A stretch of DNA of 36,542 bases from Candidatus Rokuibacteriota bacterium (GTDB lineage: Bacteria > Methylomirabilota > Methylomirabilia > Rokubacteriales > CSP1-6). A model generated the notes under the pieces. It saw only the letters and a program-made list of their open reading frames with translations, did not search any database and was not told the origin of the DNA. The stretch is taken from positions 28,116 to 64,657 of the forward strand of contig QHRW01000093.1 in the NCBI GenBank assembly GCA_003220265.1, given 5' to 3'. Below are positions 7,790-16,223 of the stretch, one piece after another; positions within the stretch are counted from its first letter, which is position 1, and each line of letters starts with the position of its first letter. The position numbers and the translations under genes were made by a program.

Positions 7790-7802
7790 GGCGATTATCG
7801 CC
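7790..7802 (-). promoter_or_regulatory. Palindrome overlapping a possible -10 box next to a start codon
   Basis: On the minus strand GGCGATAATCGCC is a perfect 6+1+6 inverted repeat ending two bases before the ATG at 7787. It contains GATAAT, a near -10 hexamer, with six bases between it and the ATG, so transcription could start at the codon itself. No good -35 is seen. It may be an operator, a leaderless promoter, or chance. Confidence 0.3.
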
Positions 7803-7945
7803 TTCACCCCGTCGGCCCCGACAAGCGTTGAATGTCGATTCCGACCACAACGTCCCGTCGTGCCTCGGTAGGCTCGCGGCCACGACGCGCAGCGTGGGCG
7901 ACAACGCGCTGCGCCGCGCACGCGCGCGCCGGACGGGCGGCGCCG

Positions 7946-8242
7946 TCAGAACCCGACGCGGCCGCGAAGCATGTCGGCGAACATGCGGAAGTCGCCGGCC
8001 AGGCTGTAGAGCGGGTACTGGAAGGTGGCGGGCCGGTTGCGCTCGACGAAGAAGTGGCCGACCCAGGCGAAGCCGTAGCCGAAGACCGGCACCAGCGCCA
8101 GGAGCCCCCAGCGCGCGCTGACCACGGCGTAGATCAGCGTGAGCAGGACCAGCAGCGTGCCGGCGAAGTGGAGACGGCGCGTGCCGCTGCGGCTGTGCTC
8201 GGTCAGATAGAAAGGATAGAACTCGCGGAAGGTGCCGTACAT
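7946..8242 (-). CDS. DUF962 / Mpo1-like membrane protein
   Basis: This 98-residue protein has the DUF962 pattern: an N-terminal FREFYPFYLTEHSRSGTRRLHFAGT with conserved His, two hydrophobic helices, the central GYGFAWVGHFFVERNRPATFQYP, and a C-terminal PLYSLAGDFRMFADML. The yeast relative Mpo1 is an Fe-dependent dioxygenase acting on 2-hydroxy fatty acids. Whether this short bacterial form shares that activity is unknown. The ATG at 8242 has a strong Shine-Dalgarno (GAGGAGG, about five bases upstream) that overlaps the stop region of the MaoC gene ahead. Confidence 0.9.
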   Translation of the reverse strand: MYGTFREFYPFYLTEHSRSGTRRLHFAGTLLVLLTLIYAVVSARWGLLALVPVFGYGFAWVGHFFVERNRPATFQYPLYSLAGDFRMFADMLRGRVGF

Positions 8243-8252
8243 CCTCGCCTCC

Positions 8253-8711
8253 TCAGAGTGGCCGGCGGCGACAGATCTGGTTGCCGATGAGCGTGGTGAC
8301 CGTCTCGCCGCGCTGGTTCAGCGTCGTGAACAGGATCCGGACCATACCGCGGTCCGGCTTGGACGTCGACGGCCGCGTCTCCAGCACCTCGGCGACGACG
8401 CGCAGCGTGTCGCCGGGCCGCACTGGGACCTTCCAGCGAATCTCGTCGAGCCCCGGGGAGCCGAGGCTGCAAGCGGCGAGCACGCCGGTTTCGAAGAACA
8501 GCTTGAAGGCGATCCCGATGGTCTGCAGCCCGCTGGCGATGAGCCCGCCGTACACCGTGGCCTTGGCCGCCTCGGGATCGGTGTGGAACACCTGCGGATC
8601 GTAGAAGCGCGCGTACTCGACGATGAGCGCCTCGGTGAGCGTGAGCGTCGCGGACTCGAACCGGGCGCCCGGCGCGAAGTCCTCGAAGTAGCGCGCCCGG
8701 GCCGTGCTCAC
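8253..8711 (-). CDS. MaoC-like (R)-specific enoyl-CoA hydratase family protein
   Basis: This 152-residue single hot-dog domain carries the hydratase signature D38-x4-H43 in YDPQVFHTD, followed by YGGLIASGLQTIG. The C-terminal half holds the usual VRPGDTLRVVAEV and NQRGETV strands. Such enzymes hydrate enoyl-CoA, or in this subfamily act on dicarboxylic CoA esters. The start is GTG at 8711, overlapping the stop of the LLM oxidoreductase gene (GTGA), which fixes the N-terminus. Coupled translation with the oxidoreductase suggests a shared pathway; the substrate is unknown. Confidence 0.9.
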   Translation of the reverse strand: MSTARARYFEDFAPGARFESATLTLTEALIVEYARFYDPQVFHTDPEAAKATVYGGLIASGLQTIGIAFKLFFETGVLAACSLGSPGLDEIRWKVPVRPGDTLRVVAEVLETRPSTSKPDRGMVRILFTTLNQRGETVTTLIGNQICRRRPL

Positions 8712-9718
8712 CGGCGGGGCGCCAGCGTGCGCAGCGCGTCGCCCAGCACCTGCCGCCGCCGCCCGGGATCCGCCTCCAGCGTGGACACCTGCAGGAACGC
8801 GGTGTCGATGCCGGCGTCGAGGTAGCGCTGCACGTGGGCGCGGATGTCGGCCATCGAGCCGCGCACGATCAGCTCCTGCATGACGCGCTCGGGGACGGCC
8901 GCCACGGCCGCCTTGCGGTCGTTGCGCTCCCACGCCTCCCACATGGGCCCCAGCGCGGGGCCGCGCCCGAGCCACTCCTGGTAGGCGCGATAGACCGGCA
9001 CGTTGAGGTAGGCCGTGACGTGACGGCGCACGCCGACGTCGGCCTCGCCGCCGGGCGGATCGATGTTGACGAGCAGGCGCGCGGTGATCTCGACCGCGTC
9101 GGGATCGCGGCCGGCCCGCGCGGCCGCCTCCCGCACGAGCGCGACCACGCGCGGCACGTCGGTGGCCGCCAGCCAGTTGAGGATCACGCCGTCGCCGACC
9201 TCGCCCGCCACCTGCAGCATTCCCGGCCGCAGCGCCGCGACGTAGATCGGGATCGGCTCGGCCGGCGGACGGCCGAGGCGAAAGCCGTCCACGCTCAGCG
9301 TCTTGCCGCGGAACACCACGCGCTCGCCGGCGAAGGCCGCACGCAGAACGTGCGTCATCTCGCGCACGCGCGTGGCGGGCCGGACGAAGCGGCCACCGTT
9401 CCAGGCCTCCACGATCGGCTGCGAGCCGGCGCCGATCCCGAGGCAGAAGCGGCCGGGCGCGAGATCGGCCACCCCGGCCGCCGACATGGCGAGCGTGGCG
9501 GGACCGCGCGTGAACACGTTGGCGATGGCCGTGCCCAGGCGCAGCCGCGTCGCCGTGGCGACGGCGGCCAGGGGCGTGAAGCAGTCGAGGCCGTCGGCCT
9601 CGAACGACCACGCGTCGGTGTAGCCGAGCCGCTCGCCCTCGCGCGCCAGCTCGGGCAGCTCGGCCAGCGAGAAGCCGTCCACCGGCACGGAGAGCGCCCA
9701 CCGCTTCGTCCGCGTCAT
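8708..9718 (-). CDS. LLM-class (luciferase-like) F420/FMN-dependent oxidoreductase
   Basis: The product has 336 residues. The bacterial-luciferase-type TIM barrel is shown by RLGYTDAWSFEADGLDCFTPLAAVATAT, LRLGTAIANVFTRGPATLAMSAAGVADLAPGR, FCLGIGAGSQPIVEAWNG and PIPIYVAALRPGMLQVAGEVGDGVI. These are typical of the F420-dependent methylene-H4MPT reductase-like branch, although flavin use cannot be excluded. The ATG at 9718 overlaps the stop of the M48 protease gene, and its own stop overlaps the MaoC start, so the three genes are translated as a coupled set. The substrate is unknown. Confidence 0.9.
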   Translation of the reverse strand: MTRTKRWALSVPVDGFSLAELPELAREGERLGYTDAWSFEADGLDCFTPLAAVATATRLRLGTAIANVFTRGPATLAMSAAGVADLAPGRFCLGIGAGSQPIVEAWNGGRFVRPATRVREMTHVLRAAFAGERVVFRGKTLSVDGFRLGRPPAEPIPIYVAALRPGMLQVAGEVGDGVILNWLAATDVPRVVALVREAAARAGRDPDAVEITARLLVNIDPPGGEADVGVRRHVTAYLNVPVYRAYQEWLGRGPALGPMWEAWERNDRKAAVAAVPERVMQELIVRGSMADIRAHVQRYLDAGIDTAFLQVSTLEADPGRRRQVLGDALRTLAPRR

Positions 9719-10848
9719 CGCACGAGCTCCAGCACGTACTCCCCGATCCGCGCCCGGTCGGGGGCGTCAGGGGCCTGCGCCAGGTACTGCTCGAGCTCGG
9801 CGCGGGCGCGCACGACGTCCCGCATCGCGTAATAGAGCAGGCCGAGCTGGCGATGCGCCTCCGCCAGCGCCGGGTCGAGCGCGAGCGCACGCTCGTACGC
9901 CGCGCGCGCCTGCGCCAGCTCGACATCGCGCTCGGCCGTCGCGCTTGCGTGCTGGGCCTGGAGCCGGCGCAGCTCGCCCTGGTAGAGCTGCGCGCGCGCA
10001 TCGTCGGGCCGCGCCGCGCTCACGCGCTCGAGCTGCTGCCGCGCGAGCTCGAACCGGCCCTGGCGGATGTCCTCGTAGGCGTTCTCGCGCACGACCGGCG
10101 GCAGGAGGCGCTCGAAGTCCTCGCTGCTGCGGAAGCGATTCGCGACCGCGGTGAACCGCAAGCCGAGCAGCGCGCGCGTCGTGCTGATCCGCTCGTCGAG
10201 CCGCCGCCGATTGCCGAAGAAGAAGATCTCGCGGGGGCCGGCCTCGCGCGCGCGCGCGGTCAGGCGGCGGAACATCGCCGGCGCTTCCCCGACGTCCCAG
10301 CCCGCGCGCGCCAGGCTCACGAGGCCGGCGGCGTCGGCGTCGCGCTCGCGCTCGCGGCCGTAGCCCGTGATCGCCGCGCGCGCGGTCACCGGCAGCCCGA
10401 GGGCGAAGATCGCCTGGGCCGTGCGGCTGCCGAGCGCGTCGCCCTGGAGCCGCGGCGCCAGCGGCTCGGGCTCGCCCGACTCCAGCGCGTCCCCCTGGAC
10501 CACGTGGGCCAGCTCGTGGGCCAGCGCCGCCGCAAGCTGGGCCTCGTTGTCGGCGGCGGCGAGCAGGCCGGTGTGGACGATCACCTCGCCGGTGGGCGTG
10601 GCGAAGAGGTTCAGCGTGGGGTCGCGCAGGACGTGAAACGGCAGGCGCGCGCCGGTCAGGCGCTGGCCCAGCCCGCTCAGGTACACGGCGAGCGCGGGGT
10701 CGTCGTAGACGCTCACGCGCTGGAGCAGCGCGATCTCCTCGGTGTAGGCGCGCTCGCGGAGCACCGGCTCGCTGGCCCAGCGACGGGTCGCGCAGGCGGA
10801 GGCGAGGAGCGGGACGAGGACGAGCGCGAGGGCGACGGCGCGCCTCAC
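9715..10848 (-). CDS. M48 family metalloprotease lipoprotein with TPR-like C-terminus
   Basis: This 377-residue protein has a signal peptide with lipobox LLASAC, then an M48 zinc-protease domain. The HELAH motif (H111, H115, with E112 as base) and a downstream zinc ligand Glu in the GRERERDADAAG block are present. The C-terminal part (YQGELRRLQAQHASATAERDVELAQARAAYERALALDPALAEAHRQLGLLYY) forms helical TPR-like repeats. This domain order resembles BepA/LoiP-type periplasmic proteases that tidy outer-membrane assembly. The start is GTG at 10848: it begins just after the SirB1 stop and puts the signal peptide first, while upstream in-frame codons are shadow sequence. Confidence 0.9.
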   Translation of the reverse strand: MRRAVALALVLVPLLASACATRRWASEPVLRERAYTEEIALLQRVSVYDDPALAVYLSGLGQRLTGARLPFHVLRDPTLNLFATPTGEVIVHTGLLAAADNEAQLAAALAHELAHVVQGDALESGEPEPLAPRLQGDALGSRTAQAIFALGLPVTARAAITGYGRERERDADAAGLVSLARAGWDVGEAPAMFRRLTARAREAGPREIFFFGNRRRLDERISTTRALLGLRFTAVANRFRSSEDFERLLPPVVRENAYEDIRQGRFELARQQLERVSAARPDDARAQLYQGELRRLQAQHASATAERDVELAQARAAYERALALDPALAEAHRQLGLLYYAMRDVVRARAELEQYLAQAPDAPDRARIGEYVLELVR

Positions 10849-10849
10849 G

Positions 10850-11671
10850 TCAGTTGCGTGAGCCGAGCTCCTGCCGTACCCGGCGCAGCTCGTGGCGGAA
10901 GGACTCGGCGTCCTGGGCGCTCGGGTAGCGGTTGAGGTAGGACTCCCACTCGGCCGCACCCTCCCACAGGCGCCCGGCCTTCACCAGCACCGTGCCGCGG
11001 TCGCGCAGGTGCGTGGGCGCGTCGGGATCGATCAGCAGCAGCCGCTCGATGACACCGAGCGCGCGGTCCCAGTCCTTCTGCTTGGCGTAGATGGTCTTGA
11101 GGTTGCGCAGCATGCGCACGACGATCTGGCGGCGCGAGCACGGCGTCCAGTGCGCTTCCTCGAGCTTCACGGGGCGCCCGACCGCGCGCGCCGCCACCTC
11201 GGCGGCGCTGGCCGGCGTCAGCACGGTCCCGCCGTGGAAGGGGTCGAGCAGGACCGAGCGGCCGCCGACGGCGGCGCTGACGATGAAGTGCCCCGGCAGC
11301 CCGACGCCCGCGATGTCGATCCCCACACGGCGGCCCACTTCCATCGTGAGCACCGACAGCGTGATCGGGATCCCGAGCTTGCGGTCGAGGACGTCGTTGA
11401 GGCAGGAGTTGCGCGGATCGTAGTACTCGCCGTCGTTGCCGCGAAAGCCCTCCTCCTCGAACAGGAAGCGCCGCAGCTTCTCGAGGGCGGCGGAATCCCC
11501 GTGGCGGCCCACGCCCACGCGCCCGGCCAGCGCGTCCAGGCGCTTCAGCTCGTGGGCTTCGTCGAGGTCCGGATGCTCGAGGCGGGCGACGGCCAGCGCG
11601 GCCCGGCCGAGATCGATCGCGCGGTCCGGCCCCTGGAGCAGCTCGACGAAAGCGTGGAGACCGGGGTCCAT
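10850..11671 (-). CDS. SirB1 family protein (transglutaminase-like fold plus TPR)
   Basis: This 273-residue cytoplasmic protein has the SirB1 core NSCLNDVLDRKLGIPITLSVLTMEVGRRVGIDIAGVGLPGHFIV, with the Cys-His-Asp pattern of a transglutaminase-like fold completed by LLDPFHGG. It then has a C-terminal TPR-like region (RMLRNLKTIYAKQKDWDRALGVIERLLLIDPDAPTHLRDRG). The molecular role of SirB1 is not established; the name comes from a Salmonella invasion regulator locus. The ATG at 11671 is 7 bases downstream of the ferritin-like gene's stop, and the M48 gene starts one base after this gene's stop, so it is an internal operon member. Confidence 0.9.
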   Translation of the reverse strand: MDPGLHAFVELLQGPDRAIDLGRAALAVARLEHPDLDEAHELKRLDALAGRVGVGRHGDSAALEKLRRFLFEEEGFRGNDGEYYDPRNSCLNDVLDRKLGIPITLSVLTMEVGRRVGIDIAGVGLPGHFIVSAAVGGRSVLLDPFHGGTVLTPASAAEVAARAVGRPVKLEEAHWTPCSRRQIVVRMLRNLKTIYAKQKDWDRALGVIERLLLIDPDAPTHLRDRGTVLVKAGRLWEGAAEWESYLNRYPSAQDAESFRHELRRVRQELGSRN

Positions 11672-11678
11672 GAGGGGT

Positions 11679-12338
11679 TCAGCAGCCCGGGGCGTGATGG
11701 ATGCCGGCCGTCGCGAGGGCCTTCTTCTGAAGCTCCTCGGCCAGCGCCAGCGTGCGGCGCGCCGCCACGGTCGCGGCCTGCTGCGCCTCCGACGTGGCAG
11801 CCAGCCGCAGCAGCAGCCGGCGGCCCAGCTCGTGGTGATAGCGCTCGTCGGGCTCGATCGTGTCGCGGTAGAGCGCCGCCGTGTCCTTGTCGCCGACCCG
11901 CTCGCAGAACTCGATGAACTGGCGGTTCTTCACCACCGCGATCGCCTCGCGCGTGAACTGCCCGGCCGCCACGCGCTCGGCGGTCGTGGTGAGCGTGTCG
12001 AGGTACTTGAAGAGCGGGCCGTAGCCGCCGGCCAGCGGATCGACGGCGCCGGCATCGATCCCGAGCTGGCCGAGCCGATCGGCGATGAGCCGGTAGTGCT
12101 TGGCCTCGTCGCCCACCTGCCGGGCCAGCGCCAGCTTCACCCCCACGTCGTCGGTGGTGACGAGCCAGCGGGCGGCGATCTCGGTGGCCTCGATCTCGTT
12201 CTTGAGCGCGACCTTGAGGAGATTGGGGACGTTGAGCGGCCCGTGCACCTCCGGCGTCAGCGTGGCGTCGGGCTCGAGACCCCGAAGCGCGGCCTGGTTC
12301 TCGGCGTCGAGCTGGGCGACGAACTCGGCGGCGGTCAT
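11679..12338 (-). CDS. Ferritin-like di-iron domain protein
   Basis: This 219-residue, largely helical protein has two ExxH half-motifs (E78-x-x-H81 in DEAKHY and E165-x-x-H168 in DERYHH) and additional Glu at 48-53 (NEIEATE), consistent with a ferritin-like four-helix bundle carrying two metals. Members include iron stores, oxidases and hydroxylases, and the reaction here cannot be told. The C-terminus ends in HHAPGC. The ATG at 12338 overlaps the stop of the receiver-like gene upstream (ATGA), linking its expression to deformylase and that gene. Confidence 0.85.
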   Translation of the reverse strand: MTAAEFVAQLDAENQAALRGLEPDATLTPEVHGPLNVPNLLKVALKNEIEATEIAARWLVTTDDVGVKLALARQVGDEAKHYRLIADRLGQLGIDAGAVDPLAGGYGPLFKYLDTLTTTAERVAAGQFTREAIAVVKNRQFIEFCERVGDKDTAALYRDTIEPDERYHHELGRRLLLRLAATSEAQQAATVAARRTLALAEELQKKALATAGIHHAPGC

Positions 12339-12694
12339 GCCGCCACGCCGTCGCGCAGGAGCGCGGGCAGCTCCTGGGTCAGCGTCTCCTTCGTGACCAC
12401 GCGCGTGCAGCGGCCGTGCAGCGGCTGCGTCTGCCGGGCCAGCGCATGCGTCGTGAAGCCGAGCACGGGCGGGGCGCCTCCGGCGTCGATCGAGGCCAGG
12501 ATGGCGTCGTAGTCGAAGCCGCCGGTGAGGTCGAGCAGGACGAAGCGCGCGGGCTCGGCGAGCCGGGCGGTCAGCTCCTCGGGGGTGCGGGCGAAGACGA
12601 GGGGGACACCGGCCAGCCTGGCCGTCTCCCGGATGCGCGCCACGAAGAACAGATCGCGGACCACCGCGATCACCGCCGCCTCGCCGCTAGTCAT
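12335..12694 (-). CDS. Receiver-like (atypical CheY-fold) protein
   Basis: The protein has 119 residues. The order of strands and loops resembles a receiver: VIAVVRDLFFVARI at the N-terminus, RFVLLDLTGG with an Asp at the phospho-acceptor place, VLGFTTHA at the Thr switch and RVVTKETL with Lys near the end. The N-terminal acidic pair needed for Mg2+ is reduced to one Asp (VRD), so phosphorylation is doubtful and it may be a pseudo-receiver. The ATG at 12694 overlaps the end of the deformylase gene by 8 bases, and its stop overlaps the ferritin-like gene. Its place between those genes has no known explanation. Confidence 0.65.
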   Translation of the reverse strand: MTSGEAAVIAVVRDLFFVARIRETARLAGVPLVFARTPEELTARLAEPARFVLLDLTGGFDYDAILASIDAGGAPPVLGFTTHALARQTQPLHGRCTRVVTKETLTQELPALLRDGVAA

Positions 12695-13235
12695 TCTGCT
12701 CGCGGATCCCCAGCCAGTGCTTGTTCCACTCGGCAATGTGGCTGAGGGTCCGGAGGTCCCGCATGCGGTCGACGTAGACGATGCCGTTCAGGTGGTCGGT
12801 CTCGTGCTGGATGACGCGCGCGAAGAAGTCCTTGGCGTCCACTTCCTGCCGGTTGCCCTCGCGGTCGTGATACTCGAGACGTACCGCGGTGTAGCGCGGG
12901 ACCATGCCGCGCATGTCGGGCACCGACAGGCAGCCCTCCCAGCCCTCCTCCATCTCGTCGGTCAAGGCGATCACCGCGGGATTGATGACGACGGTGAGCG
13001 GAATCGAGATGGCGTCGGGATAGCGCGGGTTGGCCTCGACCTCGATGACGGCGATCTGGGCCAGCTCGTGGACCTGGTTGCCGGCCAGGCCGGCCCCGTC
13101 GTACTCGTGCATCGTGTCGATCATGTCGTCGATCAGCCGCTGCACGGCCGGCGTGCGGAGCTGGTCCATGGGCACCGGCTGCGCCTTCATGCGCAGCACC
13201 GGATGGCCCAGCCGGGCGACCTTCAGGATGGCCAT
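12687..13235 (-). CDS. def: Peptide deformylase
   Basis: This 182-residue protein removes the formyl group from the N-terminal Met of new proteins. All three family motifs are present: GAGLAGNQV (motif 1, with G-N in place of the common A-P), EGCLSVP with metal ligand C102, and QHETDHLNG with H144, E145 and H148. The ATG at 13235 sits directly before the conserved N-terminal helix. The usual partner fmt is not in the window. Instead the gene is embedded in a run behind a TTT-type transporter, so this may be a secondary copy or simply a rearranged locus. Confidence 0.95.
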   Translation of the reverse strand: MAILKVARLGHPVLRMKAQPVPMDQLRTPAVQRLIDDMIDTMHEYDGAGLAGNQVHELAQIAVIEVEANPRYPDAISIPLTVVINPAVIALTDEMEEGWEGCLSVPDMRGMVPRYTAVRLEYHDREGNRQEVDAKDFFARVIQHETDHLNGIVYVDRMRDLRTLSHIAEWNKHWLGIREQND

Positions 13236-13267
13236 GACGAACGAAATTCTACCACGCGGGTCACGCG

Positions 13268-14251
13268 CTACTTCTTGTCCTCGACCCGTCCCACCTTGCG
13301 CACGCCGGCGGCCAGGCGCCGCGCGTCGGCGTCGAAGAACTTCTGGAATTCCTCGCCCTGCTTGAACACGATGGGCGTCTCCAGCTTGTCCATCGCGCCC
13401 TTGAACTCGGGCTCGCCGACGGCGACGCGCAGCGTCTCGCGGAGCTTGGCCAGGACGGGCTCTGGCGTCCCCTTGGGGGCGAAGACGCCGGCCCAGATGT
13501 AGAACTCGGCGTCGGGATAGCCCAGCTCCTTGAACGTCGGCACGTCCGGCAGCGCGGCCACGCGCTTGTCGCCCCAGCCGGCCAGCGCGCGCAGCTTGCC
13601 GGACTTGAGATGCGGCAGCACCACCGCCGGCCCCGAGGCCAGCGCGTCCACGTGGCCGCCGAGGATCGCCGTCAGCGCGGGCCCGGCGCCGGGCGTGGGA
13701 ATGTGGCGCAGCCTGATGCCGGCCGCGTGCGAGAGCAGCTCCATGGCCATGTGCAGCGTGCCGTAGATCCCGGACGACGAGTACGAGATCTGGCCGGGGC
13801 GCTTCCTGGCGTCCTCGATGAAGTCCTTGGCCGTCTTCCACGGCTTGTCGGCGGGGACCACGAGGATCGTGGGGTCGGCGGAGATGAGCGCGATCGGCGC
13901 GAACTGGTCCACGGTGAACGCGGGCGGACGATCGAAGACCTTGTCCGCCTCGGGGATGATGGAGATCGACGACAGCGCGAGCAGGAGCGTGTAGCCGTCC
14001 GGCTTGCTGGCCGCGACGTACTGCATGCCGACCGCCCCGGCCGCGCCGGTCTTGTTCACCACGCCGACCGGGTTCCTGAGCACCTTCTCCATCGCCGCCG
14101 CCACCGGCCGCGCCGTCAGATCCGCCACCCCGCCCGGCGGGAACGGCGCCACCAGCGTGATCGGCCGCGACGGGTACGCCTCCTGCGCCATGGCCGCCAG
14201 CGGCGTGACGAGGGCCAGCAGCGTGAAGAGCGTGACGACCCCTTGTCTCAT
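13268..14251 (-). CDS. tctC: TctC/Bug family periplasmic solute-binding protein (first copy)
   Basis: This 327-residue receptor of a tripartite tricarboxylate transporter has a signal peptide (residues 1-22, cleavage after AMA), then the family opening YPSRPITLVAPFPPGGVADLTARP and the repeated ligand-pocket pattern GYTLLLALSS, SSSGIYGTLHMAMELL, PALTAILGGHVDALASG and PDVPTFKELGYP. Family members bind carboxylates such as citrate, glutarate or terephthalate via two water molecules. The ATG at 14251 overlaps the TctA stop (ATGA), so it is coupled to the membrane subunits. A second TctC gene heads the same cluster at 19613-20593 and shares most of these segments, with many substitutions in the central ligand region. 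Confidence 0.95.
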   Translation of the reverse strand: MRQGVVTLFTLLALVTPLAAMAQEAYPSRPITLVAPFPPGGVADLTARPVAAAMEKVLRNPVGVVNKTGAAGAVGMQYVAASKPDGYTLLLALSSISIIPEADKVFDRPPAFTVDQFAPIALISADPTILVVPADKPWKTAKDFIEDARKRPGQISYSSSGIYGTLHMAMELLSHAAGIRLRHIPTPGAGPALTAILGGHVDALASGPAVVLPHLKSGKLRALAGWGDKRVAALPDVPTFKELGYPDAEFYIWAGVFAPKGTPEPVLAKLRETLRVAVGEPEFKGAMDKLETPIVFKQGEEFQKFFDADARRLAAGVRKVGRVEDKK

Positions 14252-15777
14252 TGAGCTTCCCCCTTTTCGGCCAGGGCGAGCTTCGCCCGCCAGTCGAGGC
14301 CACGGCGCACGAAGCTGTAGAGGTTCAGCAGCACGAGCGCGGCGCCCGCGGCCAGCAGGGTGGCGGCGATCGGGCGCTGCACGAAGATCCCGTAGTGGCC
14401 GTCGGACATGGCCAGCGACTGCCGCAGGCTCAGCTCGAGCAGCGGCGCCAGGACGACGCCGAGCACCACCGGCGCCGTCTCGAAGTCGAGCTTGCGCAGA
14501 AGCCAGCCGAGCAGGCCCGTGACGAGCATGATCCACACGTCCACCACGCTGTTGTTCACCGCGTACACGCCGAGCGTGGCGAAGATCAGGATGGCCGGGT
14601 AGAGGTACGGGTACGGCACGCGCAGGATGTTCACGAAGAGCCCGACCAGCGGCAGGTTCAGGATCAGCAGCATCACGTTGCCGACGTACATGGAGGCGAT
14701 GAAGCCCCAGAAGAGCTGCGGCTGCTGCTGGATCAGCAGCGGGCCCGGCGCCACGCCGTGCACCATGATCGCCGCCAGCATGACGGCGGGGATCGGCCCC
14801 GACGGCACGCCGAGCGCCAGCATCGGCACCATCGCCCCCGACGTCGCCGAGTTGTTGGCCGACTCCGGGCCCGCCACGCCGGCCACGGCGCCGTGGCCGA
14901 ACTGCTCGGGATGCCGCGACCAGCGCTTCTCCACCGCATAGGAGACGAAGCTGGCGATGATGTGCGCCGAGCCCGGCAAGATGCCGATCAGGAACCCCAG
15001 CACGGTGCCGCGCGCGATGGGCCAGCCCGACTCGCGCCACTCCTGCCGCGTGGGCAGGAGCTCGCGCATGCGCGGCTTGATGACCTCGGGCGGCGCCGGC
15101 TGGCCCGCGCTCGCCAGGATCTCGGCGACGCCGAAGAGGCCCACCGCGACGGGCACCACGCCGAGGCCATCACCGAGCTCGACCACGCCGTAGGCGTAGC
15201 GGAAGTAGCCCGTCATCTGGTCGATGCCGACCATGCCGAGCAGCAGGCCGAGGGCGGCCATCGCCAGCGACTTCACCATCGAGCCGGAGGACATGTAGGC
15301 GAGCACCAGCAGGCCGAGGACGTAGAGCGCCGTGTACTCGGGCGGGCCGAACCGCAGCGCGAAGGTGGCCAGCGGGGGCGCCAGCGCCATGAGGCCGACG
15401 ATGCTGCCCGTCCCCGCGACGTAGGAGCCGACCGCGGCGATGGCCAGCGCAGCACCCGCCCGGCCCTTGCGGGCCATCGCGTAGCCGTCGATGCACGTCA
15501 TCACCGAGGCCGCCTCGCCGGGGATGCGCATGAGGATCGACGTGGTGGAGCCGCCGTACATCGCGCCGTAATAGATGCCGGCCAGCATGACGATCGCGCG
15601 GGTGGCGTCGAGCCCGAAGGTGGCCGGCAGCAGCAGGCTAATGCCGGCCAGCGGCCCCACCCCGGGCAGCACGCCGACGAGCGTGCCGATGACGCAGCCC
15701 ACGAACGCATAGAAGAGGATCGGCGGCGACAGCGCCACCGAGAAGCCCGCCCCGAGATTGCCGAGCGTCTCCAGCAT
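14248..15777 (-). CDS. tctA: TctA family large membrane subunit of a TTT transporter
   Basis: This 509-residue protein has about 11-12 hydrophobic helices. The duplicated TctA motif appears as GVLPGVGPLAGISLLLPATFG in the first half and GILPGSAHIIASFVSYA in the second, with the companion segment GVAGPESANNSATSGAMVPML. It forms the cation-coupled permease of the tripartite tricarboxylate transporter. The ATG at 15777 shares its A with the TGA of tctB, and its own stop overlaps the tctC start, giving the canonical B-A-C order in transcription. Confidence 0.95.
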   Translation of the reverse strand: MLETLGNLGAGFSVALSPPILFYAFVGCVIGTLVGVLPGVGPLAGISLLLPATFGLDATRAIVMLAGIYYGAMYGGSTTSILMRIPGEAASVMTCIDGYAMARKGRAGAALAIAAVGSYVAGTGSIVGLMALAPPLATFALRFGPPEYTALYVLGLLVLAYMSSGSMVKSLAMAALGLLLGMVGIDQMTGYFRYAYGVVELGDGLGVVPVAVGLFGVAEILASAGQPAPPEVIKPRMRELLPTRQEWRESGWPIARGTVLGFLIGILPGSAHIIASFVSYAVEKRWSRHPEQFGHGAVAGVAGPESANNSATSGAMVPMLALGVPSGPIPAVMLAAIMVHGVAPGPLLIQQQPQLFWGFIASMYVGNVMLLILNLPLVGLFVNILRVPYPYLYPAILIFATLGVYAVNNSVVDVWIMLVTGLLGWLLRKLDFETAPVVLGVVLAPLLELSLRQSLAMSDGHYGIFVQRPIAATLLAAGAALVLLNLYSFVRRGLDWRAKLALAEKGEAQ

Positions 15778-16223
15778 CAGAGCCCGAACGCGCCGCGCGG
15801 AAGCTGCACGCGCAGCAGCGTGTCGAAGAGATAGTGGGTGCCCACCGCGATCGACGCGGCGACGACGAGCGCGGTCACCAGGCTCTTGCGCTCGATGCCG
15901 ACCAGCAGGAACGCGCAGGCGAGCGACATCGTCAGGCGATACCCGAGCCGCTCGAGCCCGAGCGCGATGAACGCGCAGACGGCCAGTATCGCCACGGCGT
16001 GCCGCCACTCGCCCCAGCCGACGGCGCCCAGGCGCGGCGCGCGCGCGCCCTGCGCGGCGATCAGCACACCGGAGACGACCAGCGCGCCGGCGAGCAGCGC
16101 CGGCACGTACGCGGGGCCCGGCATCGCCATCGTGCCGAGCGGCAGCCGCAGCCGCCAGCTCTCTTCGAGAATGATCAGCGCGAACAGCGCGAGGCCGATC
16201 CCGGCGACGCGATCAGTCGTCAT
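15777..16223 (-). CDS. tctB: TctB family small membrane subunit of a TTT transporter
   Basis: The protein has 148 residues and four hydrophobic helices: VAGIGLALFALIILEESW; a mid-chain pair (YVPALLAGALVVSGVLIA and HAVAILAVCAFIALGLERLGYRLTM); and ALVVAASIAVGTHYLFDTLL near the C-terminus, followed by RVQLPRGAFG, a typical TctB ending. It is poorly conserved in sequence, as usual, but placement before tctA and topology fit. The ATG at 16223 overlaps the stop of the molybdenum hydroxylase gene (ATGA), tying transporter and enzyme expression. Confidence 0.92.
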   Translation of the reverse strand: MTTDRVAGIGLALFALIILEESWRLRLPLGTMAMPGPAYVPALLAGALVVSGVLIAAQGARAPRLGAVGWGEWRHAVAILAVCAFIALGLERLGYRLTMSLACAFLLVGIERKSLVTALVVAASIAVGTHYLFDTLLRVQLPRGAFGL

